Assembly: GCA_949316495.1 (NCBI GenBank)
Contig: OX439003.1
Span: 43,240,725-43,304,724 of the forward strand
DNA length: 64,000 nt
Direction of reading: 5' to 3'
Source of the DNA: Amphiduros pacificus
Lineage: Eukaryota > Annelida > Polychaeta > Phyllodocida > Hesionidae
Each line of letters begins with the position of its first letter. Position 1 is the stretch's first letter. The notes under the pieces were generated by a model, which made no database searches, had not been told where the DNA came from, and saw only the letters and a program-made list of their open reading frames with translations. The position numbers were made by a program, and so were the translations under genes. This document shows positions 24,379-40,817 of the stretch, piece after piece.

Positions 24379-26160
24379 AATACTGTATACGATGACAAGT
24401 TTAAGTGGGAAATGTTTAAGATATCTGCTATGTTTTATTTTATCTTGGCTTCCGGTCTTGTTGCTATGGTCTCACTGTTGTATCTGAGATCTTCTCTTCT
24501 CCTTATGGCCATGTTTTGTAACATGCTGTTCACCTTCATCAGTGGTTATGTGCTCTACAATGGGGCTGTCATCATATTTCCCATTTCTGAACACATTCAC
24601 AGCTCTTATTGTAATAGCAGTATCAGCTGATGCCATGTTCCTCTACCAAGATACACATAAGTATATCAAATCTCTGTATCCCTGATTAGTGGCGTGGATT
24701 AGTGAAACAATGAAACATGCTAGTATCTCTATTTTGGTTACCACACTAACCACTTCCGCCGCCTTTCTGGCAAATGCAGTCAGTCATATAACTAGTGTTA
24801 AATGTTTTTTCTGGCATCACACTTATATGCAACTTTATCTTAATGATAACATGGATTCCAGCAGCTTTGATAATAATCGACCAGAAAATGTTTTCAAAAA
24901 GTAACAAGTGTATTTAGAAATAGATTATCTGACCGATTTTACGTTTGGTGTTTGTTCAGACGATTCCTCAGTTCATTAGGAAAGGTTTGGGGGTGATCTT
25001 AGTTCTATTCACTCTTTTAGGAACTGGAGGTATAATAATTGTGTTTTACAGTCCCAAACTAACCCTTCCAACCTCGGATGTCTACAGAGTGTTCAAAGAT
25101 ACCCTTCCTGTAGAAATGTATGATAGGGAACTGATGTACCAGTTCCAGTACTCTCAGGAAGTGTACCAGACAGGTCTAGAGGTATTCATGATGTGGGGGG
25201 TTAAAGCGGTGGATAATGGAAATTATTATGATGCTAACAGTAATGGAGGTTTGGTATTTGATGACACATTTCAGCTCACCTCAAAAGAATCCCAAGTATG
25301 GATGAGAGACTTATGCCAAAAGGTCAAATACGTGAGTTTTATTTCCAATAAATCTAAGGAGGCAATTTCCACTTTGGATTTGTTTAATAACTTCATGCTG
25401 TCAAACTGTTCGGTTCCAGGAAAACAATGCTGTGGCAAAACAATATACCCTTTTGAACCAGAAGAGTTTTCATCCTGTTTTTTATACATTCACACAGTAT
25501 GAAACAGACCAGACTTTATTGAGTTCATCGTTCTTCGATGATGCTACTAATAAAACTCTGAAGGTGTTCATGATTAACTTCACCAGCACTCAAATATTTA
25601 CTGGAAGCTACCCAAAAATGGACAAGTTCTACAAAACTGTGCAATCCTTTATGGATAAACAGTTAGAGTGTGCACCTGTAGGCCTACAAAACGGTTGGAT
25701 AATATCCAACTTTGCCGTGTATGACGTGCAGAAAGGGCTGGCAGTAGGTACATTTGAAGCGGTTGGCTGCTACTTTCATGTTTCTGACCTCTCAAAACTT
25801 CCTGATTACAATCTATTTCATGGTATCAATCATTTTCTCTGTCTTCGTCACAGAAAGAATTCTTGTCTTATTAGGCTGGGAATTGGACATTTTCGAATCG
25901 CTGATCCTCTCTCTTTCTGTTGGGTTGTCTATAGACTTTAATATTCACTATGGCTTACAGACTCTCAAATCGTACCAAAAACCGTGACAGGAGTCAGAGT
26001 TCTTTGAGGCTGATCGGGCCTTCCTCGCACCTTCCTCATGTTTCTTATGATCTTGAGTTGCTTATATTCCACCTTCTTCTTTAAGTCTCTATGCTACGCT
26101 ATTGGCCCATCGGGAAACTTCTGTCAAATGCTGCCCATAACAGATTGTTGCACCAAGCCC
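24379..26160 (+). pseudogene. Dispatched-like RND / sterol-sensing-domain transporter, broken
   Basis: Pieces in three frames line up in the order expected for a Dispatched/PTCHD-type membrane protein. First comes a TM segment, KFKWEMFKISAMFYFILASG (24379 on). Then come FPFLNTFTALIVIAVSADAM (about 24577), the TM stretch LVTTLTTSAAFLANAVSHIT, and ICNFILMITWIPAALI. A luminal domain runs from TIPQFIRKGLGVILVL (24959, after an acceptor-like TTGTTCAG) to LAVGTFEA (about 25760). The last pieces are a second SSD-like stretch with LSVGLSIDFNIHYG and FLMILSCLYSTFFFKSL. I count about five frame changes and at least one in-frame stop (24683). The GADD pair usual in TM4 reads SADA. Small indels at homopolymers could in part be assembly errors, but the clean exons elsewhere in the window argue for a true pseudogene. 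Confidence 0.75.
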
Positions 26161-26239
26161 AGTTATGGTGTTGGCTCGCCTTATAACAATTACACAAGTT
26201 CTTCTCAGTGGACCTTCCCTGAAAGCACTAGAAAACGAT

Positions 26240-26455
26240 ATCATGACAGAAAGCAAAGGCAGGGTCATGACAAAAAGCAAAGGCAGAGCCATGACAAAAA
26301 GCAAAGGCAGAGTCATGACAAAAAGCAAAGGCAGACTCATGACAAAAAGCAAAGGCAGAGTCATGACAAAAAGCAAAGGCAGAGCCATGACAAAAGGCAA
26401 AGGCAAACTCATGACAAAAAGCAAAGGCAGAGCCATGACAAAAGGCAAAGGTGGA
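26240..26455 (+). repeat. 24-bp minisatellite (8-codon unit), about 9 copies, in the tail of the Dispatched-like remnant
   Basis: Units CATGACAAAAAGCAAAGGC+AGAG repeat every 24 bp. The unit length is a multiple of three and has no stop in several frames, so three overlapping open frames appear. In the frame continuing the last transmembrane piece (26038-26499) it reads as SHDKKQRQ repeats. Confidence 0.9.
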
Positions 26456-26655
26456 ATAATGAGAGGAAGCCAAGACAGCCCTATGACTACTATAGATGAC
26501 TACTATATTAGCAGTTCTACGCATACTCATAATGGGAACATACCAGATTTTCCCATATATGTTCTTCCATATAATAATTATGGCTATGGACCTAGGTATA
26601 GATTTTAACATTGGATGCCATATCAGTATTATAATTACAACATGTAACAACTAGT

Positions 26656-27026
26656 TGCCAGTGACTTGTTTACATTTTAAATTAACTTTTGAAAAAAGAC
26701 ATTCTCAATCAACATTTATGCATGCCACGGAAATCATGAATTGTACTTTTTACATTGCATGCTCCAGTGATCATCGTGTGATTCTCCTAGCAAATTGTGT
26801 GTGATTTAATTTTTTGTCAATAATATGAGAATGTGTCAGTGATGATGTTTCTACTTTATGTTTTTTCTGCCTAAATAACAATGACCCACCCAACTAAATA
26901 GTATAAAGATTAGTCATGATGTGTCTTTTTTCAGAACACACATAACTTTGGAGGTGAAGTACTTGAGTAAAAAAATAATGTATTCACAGGTATTGTGTGA
27001 GTGGCAAGCGTTATAATGAAGCGTTA
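26656..27026. other. Non-coding, nothing recognised
   Basis: AT-rich sequence between the transporter remnant and the element below. Confidence 0.55.
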
Positions 27027-27734
27027 TAGAAGTCAGAAGTCAGAAGTCAGAAGTCAGAATCTCATTTATTTGACCAAGTTTTCACATTATTACAAATTTA
27101 AATAAATGACAAAGAAACAAAATAGTTAACATTGATAAACTAGGTCAGGGGGACACCCATTAAGCCAAAACAGATGGCGCTATCATGGGTGCTACCCTGT
27201 GGTACGGTACATAATAAATTAAACTGTATTCTGACCTTTCATGTATGCTAGTGGTTTGTTATATAGTCACAAATGTTATCTCATTAATATGATTAGGAAT
27301 AACATATACAAATACTGATATTGTAACTTACAAAATAAAATTAATTTAAAGAGTGATGGCAAATGTGTAATATAATTAAATTGGTACGATGAATGATATA
27401 GAAGTTAGCTTAAGTGGTGGATATTCAGCATCTATGAATTGTTACAAATATAACAATTTTCAATTGTACATAAAGCTTCATAAGACTCCAAGATATATTG
27501 TTTTATATACCTTGCAAAACCTTGTAGTGTATGTGTATTGACTTTGCTGATTATAGAGTTTGGAGCATTATTAATAGTTTCAGCTATCTCATGTCTCAAA
27601 CATAACCTGGTATACTTCAAATTTGTTCTAACCTTATATATTAATGTAGAGAAGGGCTTCCCATGGAAAAAATGTCTCAACAGCCAACTGCGTGATTTGC
27701 AAGACTGACTCGTGATGTTTTGAACTTCTGACAT
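27027..27734 (-). mobile_element. Possible LINE 3' end: ORF C-terminus, 3' UTR and (TTCTGAC)n tail
   Basis: On the minus strand a 100-codon open frame (27734-27432) ends in LQGFARYIKQYILESYEALC and CTIENCYICNNS. About 375 bp of non-coding sequence follows, then a 7 bp tandem TTCTGAC repeat at 27056-27027. An open frame, a 3' UTR and a short-repeat tail is how several LINE clades end. I do not recognise the protein piece with certainty, so the class is an inference. Confidence 0.35.
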
Positions 27735-27795
27735 ATTTGTCTGTCAATTTACAAAGGAAAACATAAAAGATATAAAATATATTGTATACCGAGAC

Positions 27796-27846
27796 TACAG
27801 TTGGAGCGCAAACTTATTCGCACCAGTTCCTCTGTGGTGATCCAAG
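27796..27846 (+). mobile_element. Family-1 SINE head fragment
   Basis: Fifty bases match the A-box side of the SINE (GCACCAGTTCCTCTGTGGTG). No body or tail is present. Confidence 0.7.
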
Positions 27847-27849
27847 TAT

Positions 27850-29465
27850 TGCTGGGGTCAGGGAAGCAAGATCAATTGTTATTGTGCGGTGAACATAGTC
27901 ACAAATTAAACAAGAGAGAACGTTGCCCCAAATATGTCTGAAGGGCCGAGCACGCAATGTTTTTTTTCGAATCAATAAATATTACAATCTTAGCTTCTGA
28001 AAAAGAAAGCACAATTATATTTCCCATCCATAAAAAATCTTTCTTTCAAGTCTTGGATATAAAAGTCAAGTTTCAAGGAAGTGTGGAAAAACACTTATAC
28101 TGAGTTATTCCACAAACTATTAGACACACAGTCCAGGAGAAATGGATCTGTTAGCATGTAGACTTCATGAACAAAATTCAATAGGATGATTGAATTTTGC
28201 TGCTATTACAGATCATTGTGCTTATTGTATTCTGTGATGTTAAGGTTATTCTCTGAAATTAATGCACATAATGTAATATTTCCGGAAAACAAGTTTGCTA
28301 TTTAAAGCATGAATGTATGATGTTGATGGAGATTTTCATGAATTTATCCTCTTAAATAGATATAGGCGGCTGTGATGTTTGGGATGGTTACATTTCAAGG
28401 CATAGCAAATGGCTTACTAAGATCTTTACATTATAAATCCATCTTATTTTACCTGGCTGTGCCACATTAGATAATATGTATTCCTATCATTGCATTTTTA
28501 TGATGAATTACTGTCACTTCAGGTCTGAGACTTATAATAAGTATCACGTCCTATTCAGTTGCTTATAAGTACGACTATCCATTTAATTGAATTTGTGTGT
28601 TAATATTAGGTCAGTTGTTTATATTTATTTATTTCCTGCAGAACCTTTCCCAAGGAAGATACAGAGATATTTAATCACTGTTACTGCAATGTATTAGTCA
28701 CACATGGATAGATTTTTGTCATTTATCCTTTTACTGTATATATACCCTGCGTGACCTCTTTATATCGGGTGAACCCTGAATGACCTTGTATTGATTCATT
28801 GAATCTATTTCATGTCATGTCGGTATATTTCAAGTGGGGGGTGAGTGAATGTCATTCCACCAAAGTGGTACAGGCACAATGAGAGGTGATTATTCTCGCA
28901 GCCAGTTGACACGTAGACAGTAATAACATGTCCATATATATGGACAGTAAACCAGCTCGCAGGTGCCCGTATGCCTTTGCCCGGAATTCCGGTCACACGT
29001 CACTGGAACTTGTGGTTGTTGTTTAGGGTTTCCCTGTTCTATATTTATGTCAACCAATCAGAGCAAACCCTCCATAATAGTGACATTATTCGCCCGCTGC
29101 ACAAACCCATTGCAACGAGATGTCCTTGATAGTCCTATATATAGATTGGACTGCATAGTCTAAGTTGACACGTGATTTGCTGAGTATGACCTCATGACCT
29201 CATGATGTTGGTTTGCACTCTTTCTGTGTGCACTCTTTCTGTGTCTTACTTGAGTTGCTTGCATTTCTCCTTGATATGTTTCACTCCTTTATACAATGGC
29301 ATTGGTAACAAAACTTACTCAAATGCGTACCTTACATTTGATTAGAATCTAACTAAACCTTAAATGATTTAATTTTACTTTTTATCAAAGAACATAAAAC
29401 AAAACAAAATTATTTTGAGTTTTCACATTTTATCTCAGGGATCCATTTTCTGCTTGACATTAACA
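27850..29465. other. Intergenic, nothing recognised
   Basis: AT-rich sequence. The short frames at 28805-28996 and 28963-29163 overlap on opposite strands and show no domain. Confidence 0.5.
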
Positions 29466-29469
29466 CACA

Positions 29470-29470
29470 C

Positions 29471-29544
<74 letters not shown>
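29470..29544. repeat. (TA)n microsatellite
   Basis: About 75 bp of alternating TA directly beyond the stop codon of the CRAL-TRIO gene, so it would lie in its 3' UTR. Confidence 0.95.
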
Positions 29545-34301
<4,757 letters not shown>

Positions 34302-34453
34302 CTCTTTCTCTTTGTCGTAAATGTCCAAATCTATGTTAAGAGTTCGTTCCCCCTTTCCTCTCTCGCCGACGCTGATACGATACGGTTGGCTGGTTTGCAG
34401 TCCGGTTTGCAGACGTTTTCAGTTCATTCCTGTACACGATACTTATTTTCCTA

Positions 34454-35382
34454 TCAAGGGTGTTTACTAAAATACGTCAGGTTGGTAGTGAGTGCCGCCT
34501 AGTGGCAGAGGAGTAAATTACCAGTGTTAAAATACATTCCCCATTTAAATCGAATGATTAATGACATTAATCAACATCTAAACACTACAATATTTGAAAC
34601 ATATGATATGATTACAAGTATATTTCTTTCAAAATAGTATTTTGTCCTAATTTTCCTTGATAATAGTTTTCATTAGAAATGAAGAAGACAAGCAAATAAG
34701 TTTTGCAGATTACACAACAGAAGTAGACTTATTTTTAGCTGTGTTTATTTCATTTCATTGGGAAGAAAATTCCCTGTGATCCTAGGAAAACAGATTTTCT
34801 CATTTTTATTTGGGTAATTTGGAAATAAAAAGGAAGTTTGGCAATCAGATATGTGAAGGGAGGTGAAAAAAATCATATATTTGAAATGATCAAGTGTATA
34901 CTTTACCTCTATTTTTCTCTTAATGTATTTGAAAAATAGAAAATCTGTTTCACTAGGATCACAGTAAATAATGTTAAGATCAATTTTACAAAGCTGTTTG
35001 GAAATCCACTTTATTATGGTCCCACAATCTGCAGAACTTTTTCCCTTTAATATTTTGACATGACAAAATAAATTTTGGAGCAGTGACATATCACTACGCC
35101 ACTTTTTATGAGTTAAAAAGATATGAAGCTTTCAATATAATTCAATATAAAGAAATTCCATTGTGATTTTCAAATAATTAATCAATACTTTTATTACAAA
35201 AATGAATACCATAAAATGTCATTTCATGACTTGAAAGTTTTAATGAAAAGGGAACTCTTTTTGACAGTTGAGCATTTTTCCGGTACTTTTTTGAAAACGT
35301 TCCATTTTGGCGTAAAAAGAAAGTAGTTCCCTCAGAAAATCTGCCACCAGAGGACACTCACTACCAACACCCATAAATACCC
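34454..35382. mobile_element. piggyBac-like MITE, copy 1
   Basis: Shares about 930 bp with 37002-37946. The right end reads CACCCATAAATACCC followed by TTAA. The left end is diverged and preceded by TCAA. Inner ends carry GGTAGTGAGTGCC and, inverted, CACTCACTACC. No transposase frame was seen. Confidence 0.8.
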
Positions 35383-35556
35383 TTAATGTAATATTCTGGA
35401 GAACACGGGTCTAAGTTAATATATATGACAGGCAATAGATGACATTAGGAGAGAAGAACTCCCAACCCTCCCAACCCTTGTGAAACAAACCACCTGACAT
35501 GAAAAGATAAAAGGTGTATAAAATACATGTCTATCCTATTGCTCATAACACAATAA

Positions 35557-36562
35557 GGGGTGGGAGAGCTCTGAACCAATCTGGTCGGTAATCGAAACAT
35601 ATATCTCGGTGGTATGACGTCATACCATTGTTCTACACCAATTCTGAACCAATCTGGGCGGTTCTGTTATATAACGATTTTTTATATCTCATAAAAAATC
35701 ATCAAAATCACATAACAATCATCACAAAATTTAACAAATTTTGTTACAGTTGAGTGTGTAACAGTGTCTTCTTAATGATAGCGTAAATTTGATGACACAT
35801 TTATAACGTTTTTGCAGTGATATTTGTGCCTCCAAGTCAGGAATTACCCCTTGTTACGCAATCTTAAAGGCCACGGGCCGTGGCGCAGTTGGTTAGAGCG
35901 CCAGCTTATTAGCACCAGTTCCTCTGTGGTGATCCAAAGGTCGTGGGTTCGAACCCTGGCGTTGCTGAGATTGAATTCATGATACAATTTCCCATATGAG
36001 CTGAGGCCCGTGCCAAAAGGGTTAACCCTTTGTCCTTGTAAATCTGTGACCGGGTGAGTTGTCATGTCAAGGACCTGCGACATGACAATTCAGTGAGGCA
36101 GCACTATATCTGCTACAAGTAGGTCTCATCACGAAATGACTGAAATAATGTTGAAAGTGATGTAAAACCCCAAACAAACAAACAAACAAACAAAGCAATC
36201 TTAAACTGGGGCACATTCCTGTGTTAAAATTACACAAAAATCTCGTTAAAAATCAGTTTTAGATTATCATGTGGTTATAAAATCTGATGAGCATGTTATT
36301 TTCTTTTAAAAATGGGCATGATAGTCGATATATAAAGATTAAAGAACACAACTTTCTCAATCTGGCCATTGTTCACCGTACGGCACCTCTCAGATACCAC
36401 TCAGATTGGCTGCGATTTAGTGCACAGATGTGTTGCAAGCAGATATGTTGCAAGCACCCAAAATGACGTCATTTAGTGCCCATTCAGTGCGACCAGAATG
36501 ACGCGATTTAACGAGATTGGTTTGGATTTACTGCACAGATTGGTTCAGAGCTCTCCCACCCC
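35557..36562. mobile_element. MITE with 26-bp TIRs, hosting a SINE
   Basis: GGGGTGGGAGAGCTCTGAAC at 35557 is matched by its inverse ending at 36562, and the repeat goes on through CAATCTG. The CTGAACCAATCTGG motif recurs inside. No coding capacity and no clear target duplication. A full SINE (35869-36194) sits inside. Confidence 0.75.
35869..36194 (+). mobile_element. Full-length family-1 SINE (best copy)
   Basis: 326 bp. The tRNA-like head has GTGGCGCAGTTGGTTAGAGC (A box) and GGTTCGAACCC (B box). The body runs from TGACCGGGTGAGTTGTCATG to GTTGAAAGTGATGTAAAACC, with an (AAAC)n tail. It is flanked by GCAATCTTAAA at 35858-35868 and 36195-36205. The 3' domain resembles SINE domains I recall from molluscs; this is memory, not a search. 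Confidence 0.95.
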
Positions 36563-37001
36563 TGACAATGCCAGCACCTCAGGACAGCACTGTAACATAA
36601 AAACATTACTCAGACCATTCTATCGTTAAAAGTAATTTGTACGAAATATATTAGATTAGTTTTGAAAGGATCCGGCTCAGGGGATCCGTCCACCATGCCC
36701 AACTAAATATAGTGCGTACAGTCTATGGTATTGGAATCCTCAAAAGAGAACATATTCTGATTTTTTCTCCAAAAAAAAGTCACCAAAATAAATTATAAAA
36801 CTTTAATAAAATATTAGCCAATTTAATTTTTGAAAATATATAAGTTCAGTTTTCCACTGTTCTGAAGTCGGCAACTATGATAGGATCAAAGGATTTTGAA
36901 TCCATTGTGTAAAACAATGCTTTACCATGACGTCATAGTTCATATAACGGCCGTCATAATTACTCCAAGATTTTACTATACATGTAAATGAATGTACTTA
37001 A

Positions 37002-37946
37002 GGGTATTTATGGGTGTTGGTAGTGAGTGCCCCCTGGTGGCAGAGGAGTAAATTACCAGAATACTGTACTTGATGGGAATTGGCACATTTACAGTGTAAA
37101 AATACATTCCCCATTAAATCAAAAGCATTCATGACATGAATCAATATTTAAACACTAAAATATTTGAATTATAAGGTATGATTACAAGTATATTTCTTTC
37201 AAAACAGTATTTTGTCCTAATTTTCCTTGATGATAGTTTTGATGAGAAATGAAGAAGACAAGCAAAAAAGTTCTGCAGATTACACAACAGGAATAGGCTT
37301 GCTTTTAGCTGTGTTTATTTCATTTCATTGGGAAGAAAATTCACTGTGATCCTAGTGAAACAGATTTTCTCATTTTTATTTGTATAATTTGGAAATAAAA
37401 AGGAAGTTTGGCTATCAGATATGTGCAGGGAGGTGAAAAAATTCATATTTTTGAAATGATCAAGTGTGTACTTTACCTCTATTTTTCACTTAATGTTTTT
37501 GAAAAATAGAAAATCTGTTTCACTAGGATCACAGTAAATATTGTTAAGATCACTTTTACAAAGTTGTTTGGAAATCCACTTTATTATGGTCCCACAATCT
37601 GCAGAACTTTTTGCCTTTAACATCTTGACATGATAAAATAAATTTTGGAGCAGTGACATATTACTACGCCACTTTTTTTGAGTTAAAAAGATATGAAGCT
37701 TTCAATATAATCAAAGAAATTCCATTGTTATTTTCAAATAATAAATCAATAATTTTATTACAAAAATGATTACCATAAAATGTCATTTCATAACTTGAAA
37801 GTTTTAATGAAAAAGGAACTCTTTTTGACAGTTGAGCATTTTTCCCGTACTTTTTTTAAAACGTTCCATTTTGGCGTAAAAAGTAAGTAGTTCCCTCAGA
37901 AAATCTGCCACCAGAGGACTCTCACTACCAACACCCATAAATACCC
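37002..37946. mobile_element. piggyBac-like MITE, copy 2
   Basis: 945 bp between two perfect TTAA tetramers (36998-37001 and 37947-37950). The ends are inverted repeats starting GGGTATTTATGGGTGTTGG and running into GTAGTGAGTGCCCCCTGGTG. TTAA duplication with a GGG/CCC tip is the piggyBac pattern. The body is non-coding and about 90% like copy 1. Confidence 0.85.
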
Positions 37947-37950
37947 TTAA

Positions 37951-38467
37951 CTGAAAGTGCCATATACATAAAAAATTTATAAACATGTATAAACTTGGAT
38001 CTGTCTCTTTGTTATGGCCCAAAATATGTAAAGAGAAATTTTAACTTTACAGAACTTTTACATATTATGATATCTTGAGGTACAATATATTTTTGTTTCA
38101 TTACAGCAATAAAGTGTCATGATTTCCAAGAATGTGATTGGCTGGTGCCTGTTTTGACACATGAAAATTGATCTGAATATCAACATGATGACACTTCATT
38201 TTCTGTAATGGTTCAACATGAACATGAACATATTTAGGTCTGCAATGCTGTTAAAATTCAGGATCATTTCATGGCTATTTTGCCTACGCTTTTTACTTGA
38301 CGGTTTGCATGTTTTTAGATCTATTTCCAGGTGAACAGTGGCACTTCCTCATGTGCTTTGATCCTCCATTTTGACAGGTATACACAAGGCTCTAAATAAC
38401 ATTACATAACTATCCTATTTATATTCGAACACACACACTACATCATGACCTTTCATTTTGTACCTAC
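37951..38467. other. Non-coding, nothing recognised
   Basis: AT-rich spacer between two MITE groups. Confidence 0.5.
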
Positions 38468-39060
38468 TAATGCCTCAGTCACATTTGCGCTGATTTCAGT
38501 AAAGATGCCCAGGCGATGAGTATTTTTTTTACAAAAACGGCAGACAGTTCATATTGCTGTGCGTGCATCGGGAGATCATCGGCCACAATTGGGCATCTTT
38601 AAGACATCGGGCGGGTAATCGGGAACTTTAAGCTGCAACATAAAAGTTGCCTGCGTTTCCCTTATGTCTTACCAGCAAATACCATCTTAAAGTACACGGC
38701 AGGGTCCCGGCAGTGTCCTGCAGGGATATTGGCAGATTATCTAAGGGCTGCCGGTGGCATCGTGCAGTGAAAATAGGATTTTTTTTATTTCATGTTTTCA
38801 CAGGCCATCGTCAGATGATCCAACGGAACCGGCCCCACTAGCACAGTTGGTAAAGTGTAGGATCTGTGCCTTTAATGGTTATATAAGTGGAGGGTGGGAG
38901 GTGGTGGGTTCGATTCCCACTGCCGGCAGTGTAACTTTCACACTGGTTAAAAGTCTCGAAAGTCGACCTGATATGGCCATAGTTGCTGAAAAGGTCGTAA
39001 AAACACCATTTCACAATTTCACAATGATCCAACGGGCTCCCTACGATATAATATAGATGT
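38468..39060 (+). mobile_element. GACGTC-rich MITE, 5' portion split by a second-family SINE
   Basis: Starts TAATGCCTCAGTCACATTTG and follows the 39062 copy up to ATGATCCAACGG, where a SINE interrupts it. It resumes at 39035 for about 25 bp and is then cut off by the next copy. Confidence 0.85.
38827..39022 (+). mobile_element. tRNA-derived SINE, family 2
   Basis: 196 bp. The head has CACTAGCACAGTTGGTAAAG (A box) and GGGTTCGATTCCC (B box), and the body ends in an A/T-rich ACACCATTTCACAATTTCAC tail. It is flanked by ATGATCCAACGG at 38815-38826 and 39023-39034. The uninterrupted site survives at about 39405 in the neighbouring MITE copy (ATGATCCACCGGGCTCCC), which confirms the insertion. Its sequence is unlike family 1. 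Confidence 0.9.
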
Positions 39061-39061
39061 C

Positions 39062-39714
39062 TAATGCCTCAGTCACATTTGCGTTGATTTCAGTAAAGAT
39101 GCCCGGCCGATGGGTATTTTTTACAAAATCGGCAGGCAGTTCAGATTGCCGTGCGGGCACCGGGAGATCATCGGCCACAATTGGGCATCCTTAAGACGTC
39201 GGGCGGGTCATCGGGAACTTTTAGCTGGAACATAAAAGTTGCCGGCGTTTCCCCGATGTCTTATCAGTAAAGATCATCTTAAAGTACACGGCAGGGTCCC
39301 GGCAGTGTCCCACAGGCACATCGGTAGATTATCTTACGGCTGCCGGTGCCATCGTGCGGTGAAAATAGGATTGCTTTTATTTCATGTGTTCACAGGCCAT
39401 CGTCAGATGATCCACCGGGCTCCCTACGGTCTCATACAGACGTCTTTAGGATGTCTTTCAGACGTCTGTCAAATGATACAGACGTCTTTAGGATGTCTTT
39501 CAGACGTCTGTCATATGATACAGACGTCTTTCAGACCCTTCAGACGTCTGTGTCATTTTCTTGCGGGTGCCGTGCGGTAGCCTTTCATAATGTGACCATA
39601 GCTACGGCATATCTCAGATTGTTGCTGATAAACTCCCCGGCGCCCGGCAGATTGTGAAGTCGGCCGATTCTTACTGCCTGGCCGGCGCTCGGTGCAAAAG
39701 TGACTGAGGCATTA
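39062..39714 (+). mobile_element. GACGTC-rich MITE, fullest copy
   Basis: 653 bp from TAATGCCTCAG to CTGAGGCATTA. The middle holds several copies of the palindrome ACAGACGTCTGT, spaced by TTTAGGATGTCTTTC. TA lies at both ends. No protein is encoded; the open frames at 39239-39657 are repeat sequence. Confidence 0.85.
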
Positions 39715-39988
39715 AGGATGTCCTACAGACGTCTGTCAAATGAGATGTCACAGACATCTTTAGGATATCTCACAGACGTCTGTCAATGAGACAGACGTCT
39801 TTAGGATATCCTGCAGACGTCTGTGACATCTCATTTGGCAAGAACCGTGCGGCACCCGTGTATAATGTGATCACAGCTATGGCATGTCTCAGATTGTTGC
39901 TGATAAACTCCCCGGCGCCCAGCAGATTGGGAAGTCGGCCGATTGTTACTTCCTGGCTGGTGCCCGGTGCAAATGTGACTGAGGCATA
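39715..39988 (+). mobile_element. GACGTC-rich MITE, 3' half only
   Basis: Carries the ACAGACGTCTGT series and the right end (GTGCAAATGTGACTGAGGCAT) of the same family, without a left half. It directly adjoins the fuller copy. Confidence 0.8.
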
Positions 39989-40267
39989 AAACATATCAGA
40001 ATGTCGACATTGATCATGACATACACATAAAATCTCTTTTATAATTAATAATTCATCTATCACCATATATCTGGACAATGGACAGACGTAAACATCATGA
40101 TTAATATATACCATTTTAGTCTCAGTAATAGAAAACAACAAAAGTTAAGGAATAAAGGCAGTTTAGAACATGTGCCTTTTGAAACACTTTTAAAAACTCT
40201 ACATATCATAATGAAGGAAAGGTCTGTAAGTTGCGGGGTTTCTGAATGCCTGGCATGGATCACTCAC

Positions 40268-40433
40268 TGTACACAAGATGCAGCTCCTTCTCATACACTA
40301 GCTGGCGCATGCGCGGGGCGAAAAGCCAGTGGACCATGTCATTCAAGGTATGGTAAATGGACTTGTGGCTGGTGGCACCTTTGCCAGGAATAAAGGGACC
40401 CACCAGATGGAGTGCCGCCAAAATGCCTTTCTT
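40268..40433 (-). CDS. Probable exon of an unrecognised gene
   Basis: An open stretch of 55 codons plus one base sits between an acceptor (AATCCTTAG at 40434) and a donor (TACA/GTGAGTG at 40267). It reads [19 protein letters not shown], then [20 protein letters not shown] and [11 protein letters not shown]. It is richer in GC than its surroundings. The next 5' step on the gene strand is a (TA)n array, so the acceptor lies right against a microsatellite. I find no partner exon and no family, so it may be part of a gene or a relic. Confidence 0.4.
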
Positions 40434-40439
40434 CTAAGG

Positions 40440-40540
<101 letters not shown>

Positions 40541-40817
40541 CATTACATTAAAATCAACTTCAACACATCACATGACAAACCTTCCAGCTCCAAACGTGGC
40601 CAAACATGTTGACTCTTCTAGTTATGAACTAAATAGATGGAAAAGGTAGAAGTGGATCAGATATGTAAACCCCCGACAGAACTAATGAAAGTAAAAATGT
40701 CCACTGGCTATTACAATAATTTGTAATATTGTTTATTTTTGTTTCATCATGTATGCCGTTATTGCCTTGATATTTCTTTGCAAGGTGATCTATAACAGTG
40801 CGCAGACAACCAGACAA

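Noticed and set aside
26089-26650. Minus-strand frames of 119 and 140 codons
   Set aside because: Shadows of the 24 bp repeat on the opposite strand.
34745-35089. 114-codon minus-strand frame
   Set aside because: Lies inside the piggyBac-like MITE and is not kept open in the second copy, so it is not a transposase.
35880-35960. tRNA-like sequence with A and B boxes
   Set aside because: It is the head of a SINE with target duplications and a body, repeated at several loci, not a tRNA gene. The same holds at 23445, 38830 and 57800.
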